Positions 7,319-15,086 of a DNA stretch of 37,952 nt are shown here, piece after piece. The notes beneath the pieces were generated by a model. The model was not told the origin of the DNA. It did not search any database and saw nothing but the letters and a program-made list of their open reading frames with translations. This DNA comes from Turicibacter sp. UBA7094. Its GTDB lineage: Bacteria > Bacillota_I > Bacilli_A > MOL361 > Turicibacteraceae. The first letter of the stretch is position 1. Every line of letters begins with the position of its first letter. The translations under genes and the position numbers were made by a program. The stretch lies in contig DKYS01000092.1 in assembly GCA_002493395.1 (NCBI GenBank), positions 1 to 37,952 of the forward strand, given 5' to 3'.

Positions 7319-7347
7319 CAGAGTTTATGCATTTTCCTCTTTTTTTT
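7310..7347 (+). terminator. Terminator overlapping the dacF stop codon
   Basis: Perfect stem AATGCATAA (7310-7318, including the TAA stop) with TTATGCATT (7325-7333), then a T-rich run. It separates dacF from the spoIIA genes. Confidence 0.8.
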
Positions 7348-7490
7348 GTTTTTTAAGACAAATAGAGGGATAATTTGAATAGAGATGAGGGGAAGGTGAA
7401 AAAAATAAAACACTACAATTGTCGAAAAGGAAATACGAATCTTTTTTATCAGTTAAAATGGAGTCAATCTAGCATGGGAAGGGGATTATT

Positions 7491-7844
7491 ATGAGTATAA
7501 CTGTCTCACTTTATGTTGAAAATCACGTGTTATACGTCAATTTGAATGGTGAATTAGACCATCATACATCGGACCAATTGCGTAGCCGTCTAAATACTGT
7601 GATGGGGGAATCACAGATTAAACATATCGTTTTTAATCTAAAGCATTTAGATTTTATGGATAGTTCAGGAATTGGAATTATTTTAGGACGATACAATCAA
7701 CTGAAATCGATGAATGGAACGGTGATGGTGATTGGAATGAAACCATTAGTTTCAAAGGTGTTTGAATTATCAGGTCTTTCAAAAATTATTAAAGTTATTG
7801 AGGATGACTCACAATTAGAGTCTGCCATTAGGGGGATTGCATAA
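7491..7844 (+). CDS. spoIIAA: Anti-sigma F factor antagonist SpoIIAA
   Basis: A 117-residue STAS-domain protein that frees sigma-F by binding SpoIIAB in the forespore. The phosphorylation site is in FMDSSGIG: Ser58 corresponds to the residue phosphorylated by SpoIIAB and dephosphorylated by SpoIIE. Length and fold pattern (alternating strands and helices, LNGELDHHT near the N terminus) match the family. GAAGGGG precedes the ATG. It starts the spoIIAA-spoIIAB-sigF operon, with spoIIAB beginning one base after its stop. In Bacillus this operon is read by sigma-H with Spo0A; I could not find a convincing sigma-H site in the 140 bases upstream. Confidence 0.96.
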   Translation: MSITVSLYVENHVLYVNLNGELDHHTSDQLRSRLNTVMGESQIKHIVFNLKHLDFMDSSGIGIILGRYNQLKSMNGTVMVIGMKPLVSKVFELSGLSKIIKVIEDDSQLESAIRGIA

Positions 7845-7845
7845 T

Positions 7846-8286
7846 ATGAATAACGAGATGCATTTACAATTTCCTGCAAAAAGTATTAATGAAAGTTTTG
7901 CACGACTTGTCATTATTGGCTTTATTGCACCACTTGATCCAAATGCACAGGAGTTAAATGAGATTAAGACGATTGTTTCAGAAGGAGTAACAAACGCTAT
8001 TATTCATGGGTATGAAGATAATGAAGATGGAATAATCGATGTGAAAGCAGTACTTGTCGGTCGTCGTTTACGAGTGACGATTCAAGATTTCGGAAAAGGA
8101 ATTGAGAACATTGAACTTGCTAAACAACCACTTTATACAACAAAACAAGAGGAAGAACGAAGTGGACTTGGTTTTATGATCATGGAATCATTTAGTGATC
8201 AATTCGAAGTTCATTCAGAAGTAGGTGTTGGAACAATTGTTTCATTTGAGAAAGAGTTCTTACCTTTAGATTCATCAGCGCAGTAA
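7846..8286 (+). CDS. spoIIAB: Anti-sigma F factor / serine kinase SpoIIAB
   Basis: A 146-residue GHKL-fold kinase that binds sigma-F and phosphorylates SpoIIAA. The N box is SEGVTNAIIHGY (Glu46, Asn50), the G1 box DFGKGI (81-86) and the G2 box RSGLGF (105-110), all intact. The start is ATG 7846 with AGGGGGA upstream inside the end of spoIIAA; an in-frame TTG at 7837 overlaps the previous gene and is less likely. The one-base gap to spoIIAA indicates translational coupling, which keeps the two partners in ratio. sigF follows after 46 bases. Confidence 0.96.
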   Translation: MNNEMHLQFPAKSINESFARLVIIGFIAPLDPNAQELNEIKTIVSEGVTNAIIHGYEDNEDGIIDVKAVLVGRRLRVTIQDFGKGIENIELAKQPLYTTKQEEERSGLGFMIMESFSDQFEVHSEVGVGTIVSFEKEFLPLDSSAQ

Positions 8287-8332
8287 CATGGCAAACGTTA
8301 GACAGAAATGACAAGGCATGAGGGATGGTTGG

Positions 8333-9043
8333 ATGAATAAAAAAGAAATTCAGGAGCTCATACAGAAGGCTCAAAGTGGTGATGAAGAAGCAAAGCTAAT
8401 TTTAGTACAAAATCATATGGATTTAGTTTGGTCGGTTGTTCATAAATTTGGGCACTTAGAGGTTGAAAAAGATGATTTATTTCAAATAGGGTGTATGGGA
8501 TTATTAAAGGCGATTAATCAATTTGATATTTCTTACGATACCACGTTATCAACGTACGCTATTCCACTGATTATTGGTGAGATTAAAGCTTTTATTCGTG
8601 AACAAAGTCCAATCAAAATTAGCCGTAGTATTAAAAGTAATATTCATAAAATTCAAGAGATGAAGGATCAATTAAATAAGACGCTTGAACGTGAGCCGAC
8701 GATGAAGGAATTAGCGGAGGCTACTGAATTAACGGAAGAGCAAATTATTTTGGCATTAAATGCCCCAATGAATGTTTCATCGTTAGATAATTATGAGAAA
8801 GAGGATATGCCACTCATTGAGCGGATTCCAAATCATCGAGAGGGAATGCAACTAGAACAAAAAATCGTGTTAAAACAACTCGTATCGGATCTAGACACAA
8901 CCGAGAGAATGCTGATTTATTTACGATTTGATTTAGGTTATACGCAGTCCGAAGTAGCAAAACGGTTAAAGATTAATCAAGTGGCCGTCTCCCGACTCGA
9001 AAAGAAAATTTTAAAAGAATTAAAAGAAAAAATGACGAGTTAA
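8333..9043 (+). CDS. sigF: RNA polymerase sporulation sigma factor sigma-F
   Basis: A 236-residue sigma-70 family factor for early forespore transcription. Region 2 is clear: DDLFQIGCMGLLKAINQFD (from about residue 47), then FDISYDTTLSTYAIPLIIGEI for core binding and -10 recognition. Region 3 is about 95-170. The region 4 helix-turn-helix is YTQSEVAKRLKINQVAVSRL near residues 198-220. ATG 8333 has GAGGG at an eight-base spacing. The upstream ATG 8318 has its only purine run too close, so I use 8333. It is the last gene of the spoIIA operon; a terminator follows and spoVAC comes next, as in clostridia and bacilli. Confidence 0.96.
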   Translation: MNKKEIQELIQKAQSGDEEAKLILVQNHMDLVWSVVHKFGHLEVEKDDLFQIGCMGLLKAINQFDISYDTTLSTYAIPLIIGEIKAFIREQSPIKISRSIKSNIHKIQEMKDQLNKTLEREPTMKELAEATELTEEQIILALNAPMNVSSLDNYEKEDMPLIERIPNHREGMQLEQKIVLKQLVSDLDTTERMLIYLRFDLGYTQSEVAKRLKINQVAVSRLEKKILKELKEKMTS

Positions 9044-9046
9044 AGA

Positions 9047-9093
9047 AGCGTTGCATTCTCCTACGCTAGATGTAGGGGGGGCAACGTTTTTTT
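9047..9093 (+). terminator. Intrinsic terminator after sigF
   Basis: Nested stem CGTTGC / GCAACG and CCTAC / GTAGG, followed by seven T. It isolates the spoIIA operon from spoVA. Confidence 0.85.
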
Positions 9094-9167
9094 ATTTTGT
9101 TTTTTAATAAACGAACCTCTTTAAATCGATCAATTTTATTATTTTATGGTGAAATTTGTGAGAAGAA

Positions 9168-9197
9168 CTTATAATTTTTAGAAATAAAGTCATATTA
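9168..9197 (+). promoter_or_regulatory. Possible sigma-G-type promoter for spoVAC
   Basis: CATATTA (9191-9197) fits the sigma-G -10 (CATNNTA). CTTATA (9168-9173) is 17 bases upstream and is a poor -35. Bacillus spoVA is sigma-G controlled, which is the main support. Confidence 0.35.
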
Positions 9198-9234
9198 AAG
9201 TGTAGAGTTCATTTTTTGAGGAGTGATGACGCCT

Positions 9235-9687
9235 ATGAAAACGAAAAAATATGAAGAGGTTATCAAAAATCATGAAGTAAAACCTAACTATGTAAAAAAT
9301 GCACTTGTTTCATTTTTCTTTGGTGGATTAATCTGCGCCGGTGGACAGTTATTAATTGAGATGTACGTTCATTGGTTTGGATTCGTTCGTGAAACAGCAA
9401 GTACGCTAGCACTCGTCACCGTGATTTTAATTGCATCGGTAGCGACAGGACTTGGAATTTATGACGAGTTTGGACAAATCGCAAAAGCGGGTGCGTTTGT
9501 TCCAATTACCGGATTTGCTAACTCTTTAACTTCTGCTGCACTGGAAAGTAAGAGTGAGGGAGTAGTACTTGGGATTGCAACAAACTTATTTAAGCTAGCT
9601 GGAGCGGTGATTGTCTTTGCTGTCGTATCTGCCTATGTGTTTGGGATTTTACGTTATTTATTAATAGAGTTCAATGTGTTGTCTTAA
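9235..9687 (+). CDS. spoVAC: Stage V sporulation protein AC
   Basis: A 150-residue inner spore membrane protein of the dipicolinic acid channel complex. In Bacillus SpoVAC acts as a mechanosensitive channel releasing DPA in germination. The segments VSFFFGGLICAGGQLLIEMY, ASTLALVTVILIASVATGLGIYD, a glycine-rich VPITGFANSLTSAALESKSEG and a C-terminal hydrophobic helix match the family. ATG 9235 gives the usual 150 residues; in-frame GTG 9223 and ATG 9226 are nearer the GAGGAG (9218-9223) and too close to it. Unusually, 286 bases separate it from spoVAD, which is normally almost contiguous. Confidence 0.95.
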   Translation: MKTKKYEEVIKNHEVKPNYVKNALVSFFFGGLICAGGQLLIEMYVHWFGFVRETASTLALVTVILIASVATGLGIYDEFGQIAKAGAFVPITGFANSLTSAALESKSEGVVLGIATNLFKLAGAVIVFAVVSAYVFGILRYLLIEFNVLS

Positions 9688-9973
9688 TTGACGGAATATT
9701 GTTTAACCATTAGCTTCCCCTTCAATCAGGGGACAATGGCAGAGGTAGTTCGTATAAAATAAATGAATTCGCTTGGTAGATAGATAACGATTCAGATGTG
9801 AATGGTGAGTCATCGAGACTTCTTAAATGACAAGAATAAGAAATAGAGATGGAACGACTTCAATTGTGACAGTAGGGTCTATTAGAAGTGACTCACACAA
9901 TCTCCGCATAGTGAGTTAAAAATTATTTTCTATATAAAGTGTCTCTAGATAGAGATAGAAAAGGATGATAGGA
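9688..9973 (+). other. Structured intergenic region between spoVAC and spoVAD
   Basis: No ORF beyond about 14 codons is visible. Small hairpin TCCCCT (9716-9721) with AGGGGA (9728-9733) lacks a T tract. A larger pairing joins GTGAGTCA + ACTTCT (9805-9823) with AGAAGTGACTCAC (9884-9896). The segment ACTCAC (9891-9896) can instead pair with GTGAGT (9911-9916), so two exclusive folds are possible upstream of spoVAD. This resembles a regulatory leader but is not a class I recognise. Confidence 0.4.
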
Positions 9974-10978
9974 ATGAAAGCCGGAAGTCAATCGTGGAAA
10001 TTTAATAATAATGTCTATTTATTGGAGACGGCGACGGCAGTTGGTCCACTGGAGTCGCAAGGTCCTTTAAAAAATGATTTTGATATTATGTATGATGAAC
10101 CGTATTGTGGTCAAAAATCTTGGGAACAAGCAGAATCTCAATTGATGCGTAGTGCTATTAATAAAGTGATTGAAAAAGCGAAAATTAAAGAAAGTGAAAT
10201 TTCAGTCGCTTTTGCTGGGGATTTAGTGAACCAGATTGTTCCTACCCATTATACGTTTAGAGAAACAAATATTCCGTTTTTCGGGGTTTATGGTGCTTGT
10301 TCAACTTCTATGGAATCACTGATGTTAAGTGCCTTGATGGTAGATAGTGACAATGCGAAAATTGCGTTAGCGGCAACAAGCAGTCATAACTCTTCTGCTG
10401 AGCGTCAGTATCGGAATCCAACAGAATATGGTGGTCCAAAACCAGAAACAGCTCAGTATACGGTGACAGGATCAGGAGTGGCGCTCGTGAGTCATAAAAA
10501 AACTAAAATCCGTATTGAATCAGCGACGGCTGGAATTATCGTCGATGCGGCCCAAAATAATCCGAATGATATGGGAGGGGCTATGGCTCCCGCTGCGGCG
10601 CATACCATTAAGCAACATTTAACCGATTTGGGGCTAGAGCCCTCATATTATGATCTTATTTTAACGGGTGATTTAGCAAGTTGCGGAAGTCCTATTGTTG
10701 TCGATATTTTAAAACAGGAGGGCTACGATATTAGCGAACAACATAATGATTGCGGAAAATTAGTTTTTTCTCCGGATCAACCCGTCTTTGCCGGTGGGAG
10801 TGGATGCGGTTGTTGTGCAGTCGTGACATATGGTCACATAAAAAAATTATTAGAACAGAAAAAGTTAAAACGTGTTCTTGTTGTGGCGACCGGAGCCTTA
10901 TTAAATCCGTTAATTGTGCAACAAAAAGAGACAATTCCATGTATTGCGCATGCTGTTGCACTTTGTGCGGTTGATTAA
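9974..10978 (+). CDS. spoVAD: Stage V sporulation protein AD
   Basis: A 334-residue soluble protein that binds dipicolinic acid directly during its uptake into the forespore. The fold is thiolase-like: GDLVNQIVPTHYTFRE and VYGACSTSMES (Cys109 at the thiolase nucleophile position), then VTGSGVALVS and the cysteine-rich GGSGCGCCAVV near the C terminus. Length is typical. ATG 9974 has AAAAGG at a nine-base spacing; ATG 9965 in frame has it immediately adjacent. It is separated from spoVAC by a structured 286-base gap and is followed closely by spoVAE. Confidence 0.96.
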   Translation: MKAGSQSWKFNNNVYLLETATAVGPLESQGPLKNDFDIMYDEPYCGQKSWEQAESQLMRSAINKVIEKAKIKESEISVAFAGDLVNQIVPTHYTFRETNIPFFGVYGACSTSMESLMLSALMVDSDNAKIALAATSSHNSSAERQYRNPTEYGGPKPETAQYTVTGSGVALVSHKKTKIRIESATAGIIVDAAQNNPNDMGGAMAPAAAHTIKQHLTDLGLEPSYYDLILTGDLASCGSPIVVDILKQEGYDISEQHNDCGKLVFSPDQPVFAGGSGCGCCAVVTYGHIKKLLEQKKLKRVLVVATGALLNPLIVQQKETIPCIAHAVALCAVD

Positions 10979-10991
10979 ACGATGAGGTTGG

Positions 10992-11375
10992 TTGAAATTT
11001 AAAAAGAAAGAAGCGATTGTCAAGATGATATTTTTAAAAGCGTTTATTGTTGGTGGTCTGATTTGTGCGCTTGGCCAACTTATTTTAGATTTCTTTAAAT
11101 TGACGCCAGCGCATATTACGTGTGGGTTTGTCGTGACGGGAGCGGCACTAGATGTGTTTGGGCTTTATGATCGATTAATTGAATTTGCTGGGGCCGGGGC
11201 CCAACTACCTATCATGAGTTTTGGACATTCGGTGATCCACGGTGCGATGGAAAAGTCAGAACAGTTAGGTTTTATTGGAATTGGAATGGGGATGTTTGAT
11301 TTAACGGCCGTTGGGATTACGGCAGCTATTTTATTTGCCTTTATCATTGCCCTCGTTTTTAAACCTAAAGGGTGA
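10992..11375 (+). CDS. spoVAE: Stage V sporulation protein AE (AEb type)
   Basis: A 127-residue membrane protein homologous to SpoVAC, part of the DPA transport complex. It contains AFIVGGLICALGQLILD, KLTPAHITCGFVVTGAALD, LYDRLIEFAGAGAQLPI and SFGHSVIHGAMEKSE, as in SpoVAEb. TTG 10992 has GAGG four bases upstream; ATG 11025 (MIFLKAFIVGG) would give 116 residues, closer to the usual family length, so the start is uncertain. The Bacillus SpoVAEa gene normally between this and spoVAF is absent. spoVAF begins 40 bases downstream. Confidence 0.92.
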   Translation: MKFKKKEAIVKMIFLKAFIVGGLICALGQLILDFFKLTPAHITCGFVVTGAALDVFGLYDRLIEFAGAGAQLPIMSFGHSVIHGAMEKSEQLGFIGIGMGMFDLTAVGITAAILFAFIIALVFKPKG

Positions 11376-11415
11376 GGGATAAAGGAAGAACTGATATGAG
11401 GAAAGGCGGGATACT

Positions 11416-12891
11416 ATGGCCGATGAGAAAAAAACACAGCCAGAGTTAGTCATAAGTAAAAAGCTTGACGAAACACAAGCCATTTTAGAAGAAAAGCTTG
11501 GGATTGGTAAAAGTTTCGATGTGGGTCAGCGAGAAATTGTCGTGATGGGCCGACGTCTTCAAATTTACTATGTGACAGGGCTTGTTGATTCTGAGTTATT
11601 AGTGGAATTAATGACGCAATTATTATTGTTAAATAGTTTGCCACATCCGGGAAATGATGTGTTACAGACCGTACATAATCGTCTCGTTCACCAACAAGTT
11701 ACACCGACAGAAAAAATCGATGACATTTGTACGAGTGTTCTAAGCGGCTTAGTGGCGATGATTATTGATGGTGAAACTGAAGGCTTTGTAATCGATGTTC
11801 GGAGTTATCCTGGGCGTGGACCTTCCGAACCGGATACGGAAAAAACGGTTCGCGGATCTCGAGATGGTTATACTGAAAATATTGTTGTCAATACGGCGTT
11901 AACTCGTCGGCGAATTCGAACAGGTAAATTACGTAATGTCATTTTAAAGGTTGGAGATAAGTCAAAAACGGATGTTGTGTTAATGTACATTGAGGGAGTG
12001 GCTGACCAACGGATGGTTAATGATGTGAAGCATCGGATTGAACAGGTAAAAGTTGACGGGCTAACGATGACAGATAAAGAGCTAGAGGAGTTTATTACGG
12101 GTCAAGTTTATAATCCCTATCCGTTAGTGAGATATACAGAACGACCGGACGTGGTTGCTACGCATCTTTATCAAGGAATGATTGCGATTATTGTCGATAC
12201 ATCTCCAAGTGTCATGATTGGACCTGTCACTTTATTTGACCATTTAACGAGTGTCGAAGAATACCGTCAAACCCCAGCAGTAGGGACCTTTTTAAGGTTT
12301 ATTCGCTATATCGGTATTTTCGTTTCTATTTTTTTAATGCCAACGTGGTTGCTACTCGTTTTACATCCGGAATATTTACCAGATTTCATGAGCTTTTTGA
12401 TTCCACAAGAGGAAGGAAGTATTCCGATTGTCATCCAAGTCTTATCTGGTGAGATTGGAATGGAATTTTTACGATTAGCCTCTATTCATACGCCAACATC
12501 TATTTCTTCCGCTCTTGGAATTGTTTCTGCTATTTTAATTGGACAGGTTGCAGTAGATGTCGGGTTGTTTGGGCCAGAAATTTTATTTTGCGTAGCTATC
12601 GGGGCTTTAGGAGCCTTTGTTACGCCAAGTTATGAACTTGGTCTTGCAAATAAAATGTTTAAATTATTTATTATTATTGCAACGGCGCTTTTAGGCCTTT
12701 ATGGATATATCGGATCGATTGTTGTAGGGTTTATTTTCTTAGCGACTATGAAAAGTTTTGGAAAACCTTATTTATATCCGCTTATTCCATTTAATTTTAA
12801 GGCGTTATTAAGGGCGATTATTCGTTATCCGATTCCATATCGTTATAATAGTCGCCAACGACAAAACCAAGAAAAGTCTCAGCCAGAATAA
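11416..12891 (+). CDS. spoVAF: Stage V sporulation protein AF (GerA-family protein)
   Basis: A 491-residue inner-membrane protein related to the A subunit of germinant receptors. The N-terminal two thirds (about 1-285) is a soluble GerA-type domain with VRGSRDGYTENIVVNTALTR and LVRYTERPDVVA, both family hallmarks. The C-terminal third has several hydrophobic segments including YIGIFVSIFLMPTWLLLVLH and a final YLYPLIPFNFKALLRA. AAGGCGGG precedes the ATG. In Bacillus SpoVAF supports germinant receptor action rather than DPA transport itself. It is the last gene of the spoVA unit; a terminator follows. Confidence 0.95.
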   Translation: MADEKKTQPELVISKKLDETQAILEEKLGIGKSFDVGQREIVVMGRRLQIYYVTGLVDSELLVELMTQLLLLNSLPHPGNDVLQTVHNRLVHQQVTPTEKIDDICTSVLSGLVAMIIDGETEGFVIDVRSYPGRGPSEPDTEKTVRGSRDGYTENIVVNTALTRRRIRTGKLRNVILKVGDKSKTDVVLMYIEGVADQRMVNDVKHRIEQVKVDGLTMTDKELEEFITGQVYNPYPLVRYTERPDVVATHLYQGMIAIIVDTSPSVMIGPVTLFDHLTSVEEYRQTPAVGTFLRFIRYIGIFVSIFLMPTWLLLVLHPEYLPDFMSFLIPQEEGSIPIVIQVLSGEIGMEFLRLASIHTPTSISSALGIVSAILIGQVAVDVGLFGPEILFCVAIGALGAFVTPSYELGLANKMFKLFIIIATALLGLYGYIGSIVVGFIFLATMKSFGKPYLYPLIPFNFKALLRAIIRYPIPYRYNSRQRQNQEKSQPE

Positions 12892-12894
12892 TGT

Positions 12895-12942
12895 AAAAAC
12901 CCTAATTCTTCCCTTGATTCGAGGGGATGTTAGGGTTTTTTT
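12895..12942 (+). terminator. Intrinsic terminator after spoVAF
   Basis: Stem AAAACCCTAA / TTAGGGTTTT, with inner TCCC / GGGGA pairing, then a T run. Confidence 0.88.
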
Positions 12943-13416
12943 AGACAAAATAAAAGGATTATTGATTTTTTTATTAGAATGATTGAGAAATAATGAAAAA
13001 TTCGTTAAAATTAAAGTGGGAGTTTAGGGCATTTTTCTAAACTTGCAGTGTAAGGAATTTAGAAAGATAATTTGTGGGGTAGGGCATGCTTAATGCCTTT
13101 TCTATTTTAGATATATAAGTCCAACGAAGTTTTTTATATCAGAAAAAGATAGTTAACCTTCTGGTATGCACGGTAGGTTAATTTTAAACGAAGAAACTAT
13201 TTATATTGATTGAGATTTGATAAGAATAAAGGTGACACGAAGGTAGAGGTGTGCCTTTTAAATTTTTGATTGGAAGTTAATAAGATTTAAGTAAAGTTAG
13301 AGAGCGTAGATAATTTCCGTTGAAATGATAGTAGATCATTCAGGTGATATTGCTGTGAAAACATCGCCATCTCGTTAGTTGAGATAGAAGGGGATTTAAT
13401 AGGAAGTAGGTGGGTT
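12943..13416 (+). other. Long intergenic region before scpA
   Basis: Nothing longer than about 17 codons is open with a ribosome binding site. Small inverted repeats are present: GGCAT (13083-13087) with ATGCC (13093-13097) then T-rich; TTAACCT (13153-13159) with AGGTTAA (13175-13181); AATGAT (13324-13329) with ATCATT (13335-13340). No clear promoter stands out. In Bacillus this gap holds genes such as lysA and ribT, which are missing here. Confidence 0.4.
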
Positions 13417-14151
13417 ATGGGTTATGAAGTACGAATTGATGCATTCGAGGGACCGCTTGATTTGCTTTTGCACTTATTAAAAGAAGCAAAGGTGAGTATT
13501 TACGATATCAAGATATCCGAAATAACGCACCAGTACTTAGATTATATACATGCGATGGAGGAGTTAAAGCTCGAAATTGCCTCTGAGTATTTGGTGATGG
13601 CTGCCACCTTGATTGAAATTAAAAGCAAAAGTCTTCTCCCGAAGCAGGTGATCGAAATTGAGGATGAGTATGAAGAGGATTCTCGAGAGGCGCTAATTCA
13701 ACGCTTAGTTGAATATCAACAATATAAGGAGGTCACGAAGGAGTTACGTGAACTTGAGGAAGAGCGGGGACAATTTTTTACGAAACCCCCCATTGACTTT
13801 TCTGACTATATTGATCATGTTGAAAAACTCCCCCAAAATCTTCAGGTTGAACAGTTAATTTCAGCGTTTGAAAAACTATTACGTCGTCATAAATTAACCA
13901 AGCCGTTAAAGACACGGATAGTCCCTCAAACTATTTCAGTGGAGGATCGAATGAAATCACTGAGTCAGCAATTAAAATATAAAAAAAGGGTCGCGTTTGC
14001 GAGTTTATTTGAGCGTTTTGATAAAGAATATATTGTTGTCACTTTTTTAGCGTTGCTTGAACTGGTTAAAAGTAATCAGATTAGCATTTCCCAACAAAGC
14101 TATTATGAGGACATTTATATTTCAAGTTTAGAAGGTGATGAAATTGTTTAA
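13417..14151 (+). CDS. scpA: Segregation and condensation protein A (kleisin)
   Basis: A 244-residue kleisin that bridges the heads of SMC and recruits ScpB to compact and separate chromosomes. The N-terminal signature is VRIDAFEGPLDLLLHLLKEAKVSI (residues 4-27). LEIASEYLVMAATLIEIKSKSLLP follows, a long acidic linker is in the middle, and the C-terminal winged helix ends with FLALLELVKSNQISISQ. AGGTGGG precedes the ATG at 13417. It overlaps scpB by about 14 bases, giving coupled expression. The scpA-scpB pair near dacB/spmAB is the standard Bacillus arrangement. Confidence 0.96.
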   Translation: MGYEVRIDAFEGPLDLLLHLLKEAKVSIYDIKISEITHQYLDYIHAMEELKLEIASEYLVMAATLIEIKSKSLLPKQVIEIEDEYEEDSREALIQRLVEYQQYKEVTKELRELEEERGQFFTKPPIDFSDYIDHVEKLPQNLQVEQLISAFEKLLRRHKLTKPLKTRIVPQTISVEDRMKSLSQQLKYKKRVAFASLFERFDKEYIVVTFLALLELVKSNQISISQQSYYEDIYISSLEGDEIV

Positions 14152-14722
14152 GCAGGAACGTTTAGGAATTTTAGAAGGGTTATTATTTGCGGTAGGAGAT
14201 GAAGGCATTACGCCCGCACAGATAGAGTATGTACTAGAAGTTAATAAAGATGAAGTGAACTCCTTGTTATTACAATTAAAGGATCGTTATCAAAATATTA
14301 GTAGTGGAGTGACCATTATTGAAGTAGCCGGCGTTTATAAAATGACCACAAAGAAAGAGCATGCGCCTTACTTAAAACGTCTCATTCAAAATCCTCATCA
14401 ACGAGGTCTTTCAAATGCCGCACTAGAAGTATTAGCGATTGTGGCATATCGTCAACCGATTACTCGTCATGAAATCGAGAATATTCGAGGGGCGAGTAGT
14501 GATAATGTGCTCCGAAAATTATTGAATTTTTCATTAATTGAAGAAGGTGGGCGTCTTGAAGGACCTGGACGCCCTATTTTATTTAAAACGACGGATGAAT
14601 TTTTGGATTATTTCGGAATTAAAACATTAGAGGAACTTCCAGAATTGCCGTTTATTACCCCAGATTTTAACCTAGAAGAAGAATCAGATTTATTTAATTT
14701 TTCAGACGAGGAAGAAGCGTAA
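14138..14722 (+). CDS. scpB: Segregation and condensation protein B
   Basis: A 194-residue partner of ScpA in the SMC condensin complex, made of two winged-helix domains. The N-terminal part is LGILEGLLFAVGDEGITPAQIEYVL. The second domain contains NAALEVLAIVAYRQPITRHEIENIRG and a glycine-rich GGRLEGPGRPILFKTTDEFLDYFG, both family hallmarks. The C terminus is acidic. The start is uncertain: ATG 14138 has GAAGG only two bases away, while TTG 14144 has it at an eight-base spacing. All candidate starts lie inside the end of scpA, so translation is coupled. Confidence 0.95.
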   Translation: MKLFKQERLGILEGLLFAVGDEGITPAQIEYVLEVNKDEVNSLLLQLKDRYQNISSGVTIIEVAGVYKMTTKKEHAPYLKRLIQNPHQRGLSNAALEVLAIVAYRQPITRHEIENIRGASSDNVLRKLLNFSLIEEGGRLEGPGRPILFKTTDEFLDYFGIKTLEELPELPFITPDFNLEEESDLFNFSDEEEA

Positions 14723-14784
14723 ATATTTCTCCTCTTTTTTGACATAATAAAAAGGTATCCGAATTGATAAGGAGGCTTAAGCTT

Positions 14785-14928
14785 ATGTCAAGAGATCCTA
14801 AAAGTAAAAAAGTAACGAATGCAAAAGCAGCTCAGAATACGATGTCTGCTGAGATTGCAGCTGAAGTTGTAGATGATTCAAAACCTCGTCTAAAAAAAGG
14901 AAAAAAACCTAAAAAAACTTATAATTAA
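14785..14928 (+). CDS. Small Lys-rich protein, 47 residues, unknown (possible spore protein)
   Basis: A short gene preceded by a strong AAGGAGG site and followed by its own strong terminator. It reads MSRDPKSKKVTNAKAAQN, then TMSAEIAAEVVDDSKPR, then a Lys-rich tail ending KPKKTYN. About one residue in four is Lys or Arg. The middle TNAKAAQN...SAEIAAE loosely recalls the TNAQQVRKQN...FASE repeat of gamma-type small acid-soluble spore proteins, but it is too short to claim this. It sits between scpB and an HTH regulator. The coding call rests on the ribosome binding site, ORF and terminator. Confidence 0.65.
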   Translation: MSRDPKSKKVTNAKAAQNTMSAEIAAEVVDDSKPRLKKGKKPKKTYN

Positions 14929-14937
14929 TAAGCATTA

Positions 14938-14977
14938 CAAAACCATCAAGAAATTAGGTGTTTCTTGGTGGTTTTTT
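14938..14977 (+). terminator. Intrinsic terminator after the 47-residue gene
   Basis: Stem AAAACCATCAAGAAA / TTTCTTGGTGGTTTT with a short loop and one wobble pair, then T. Confidence 0.88.
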
Positions 14978-15086
14978 ACTTTATCTTTGATTCTATGGAG
15001 CGTGGATTGTATAAATAAAAGAAGATGTTACAATGAAAAGGAGACAATCACAGAAATTAATTTCTCGTTTGAAAGGAGTTGAAAAG

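Noticed and set aside
7348..7490. Sigma-H promoter before spoIIAA
   Set aside because: AGGAAAT is present near 7430 but no GAAT -10 lies at the right distance, so I do not claim it.
10731..10974. Overlapping ORFs on both strands inside the end of spoVAD
   Set aside because: The spoVAD frame holds the conserved GGSGCGCC segment. The others have Cys/Arg-rich shadow composition.
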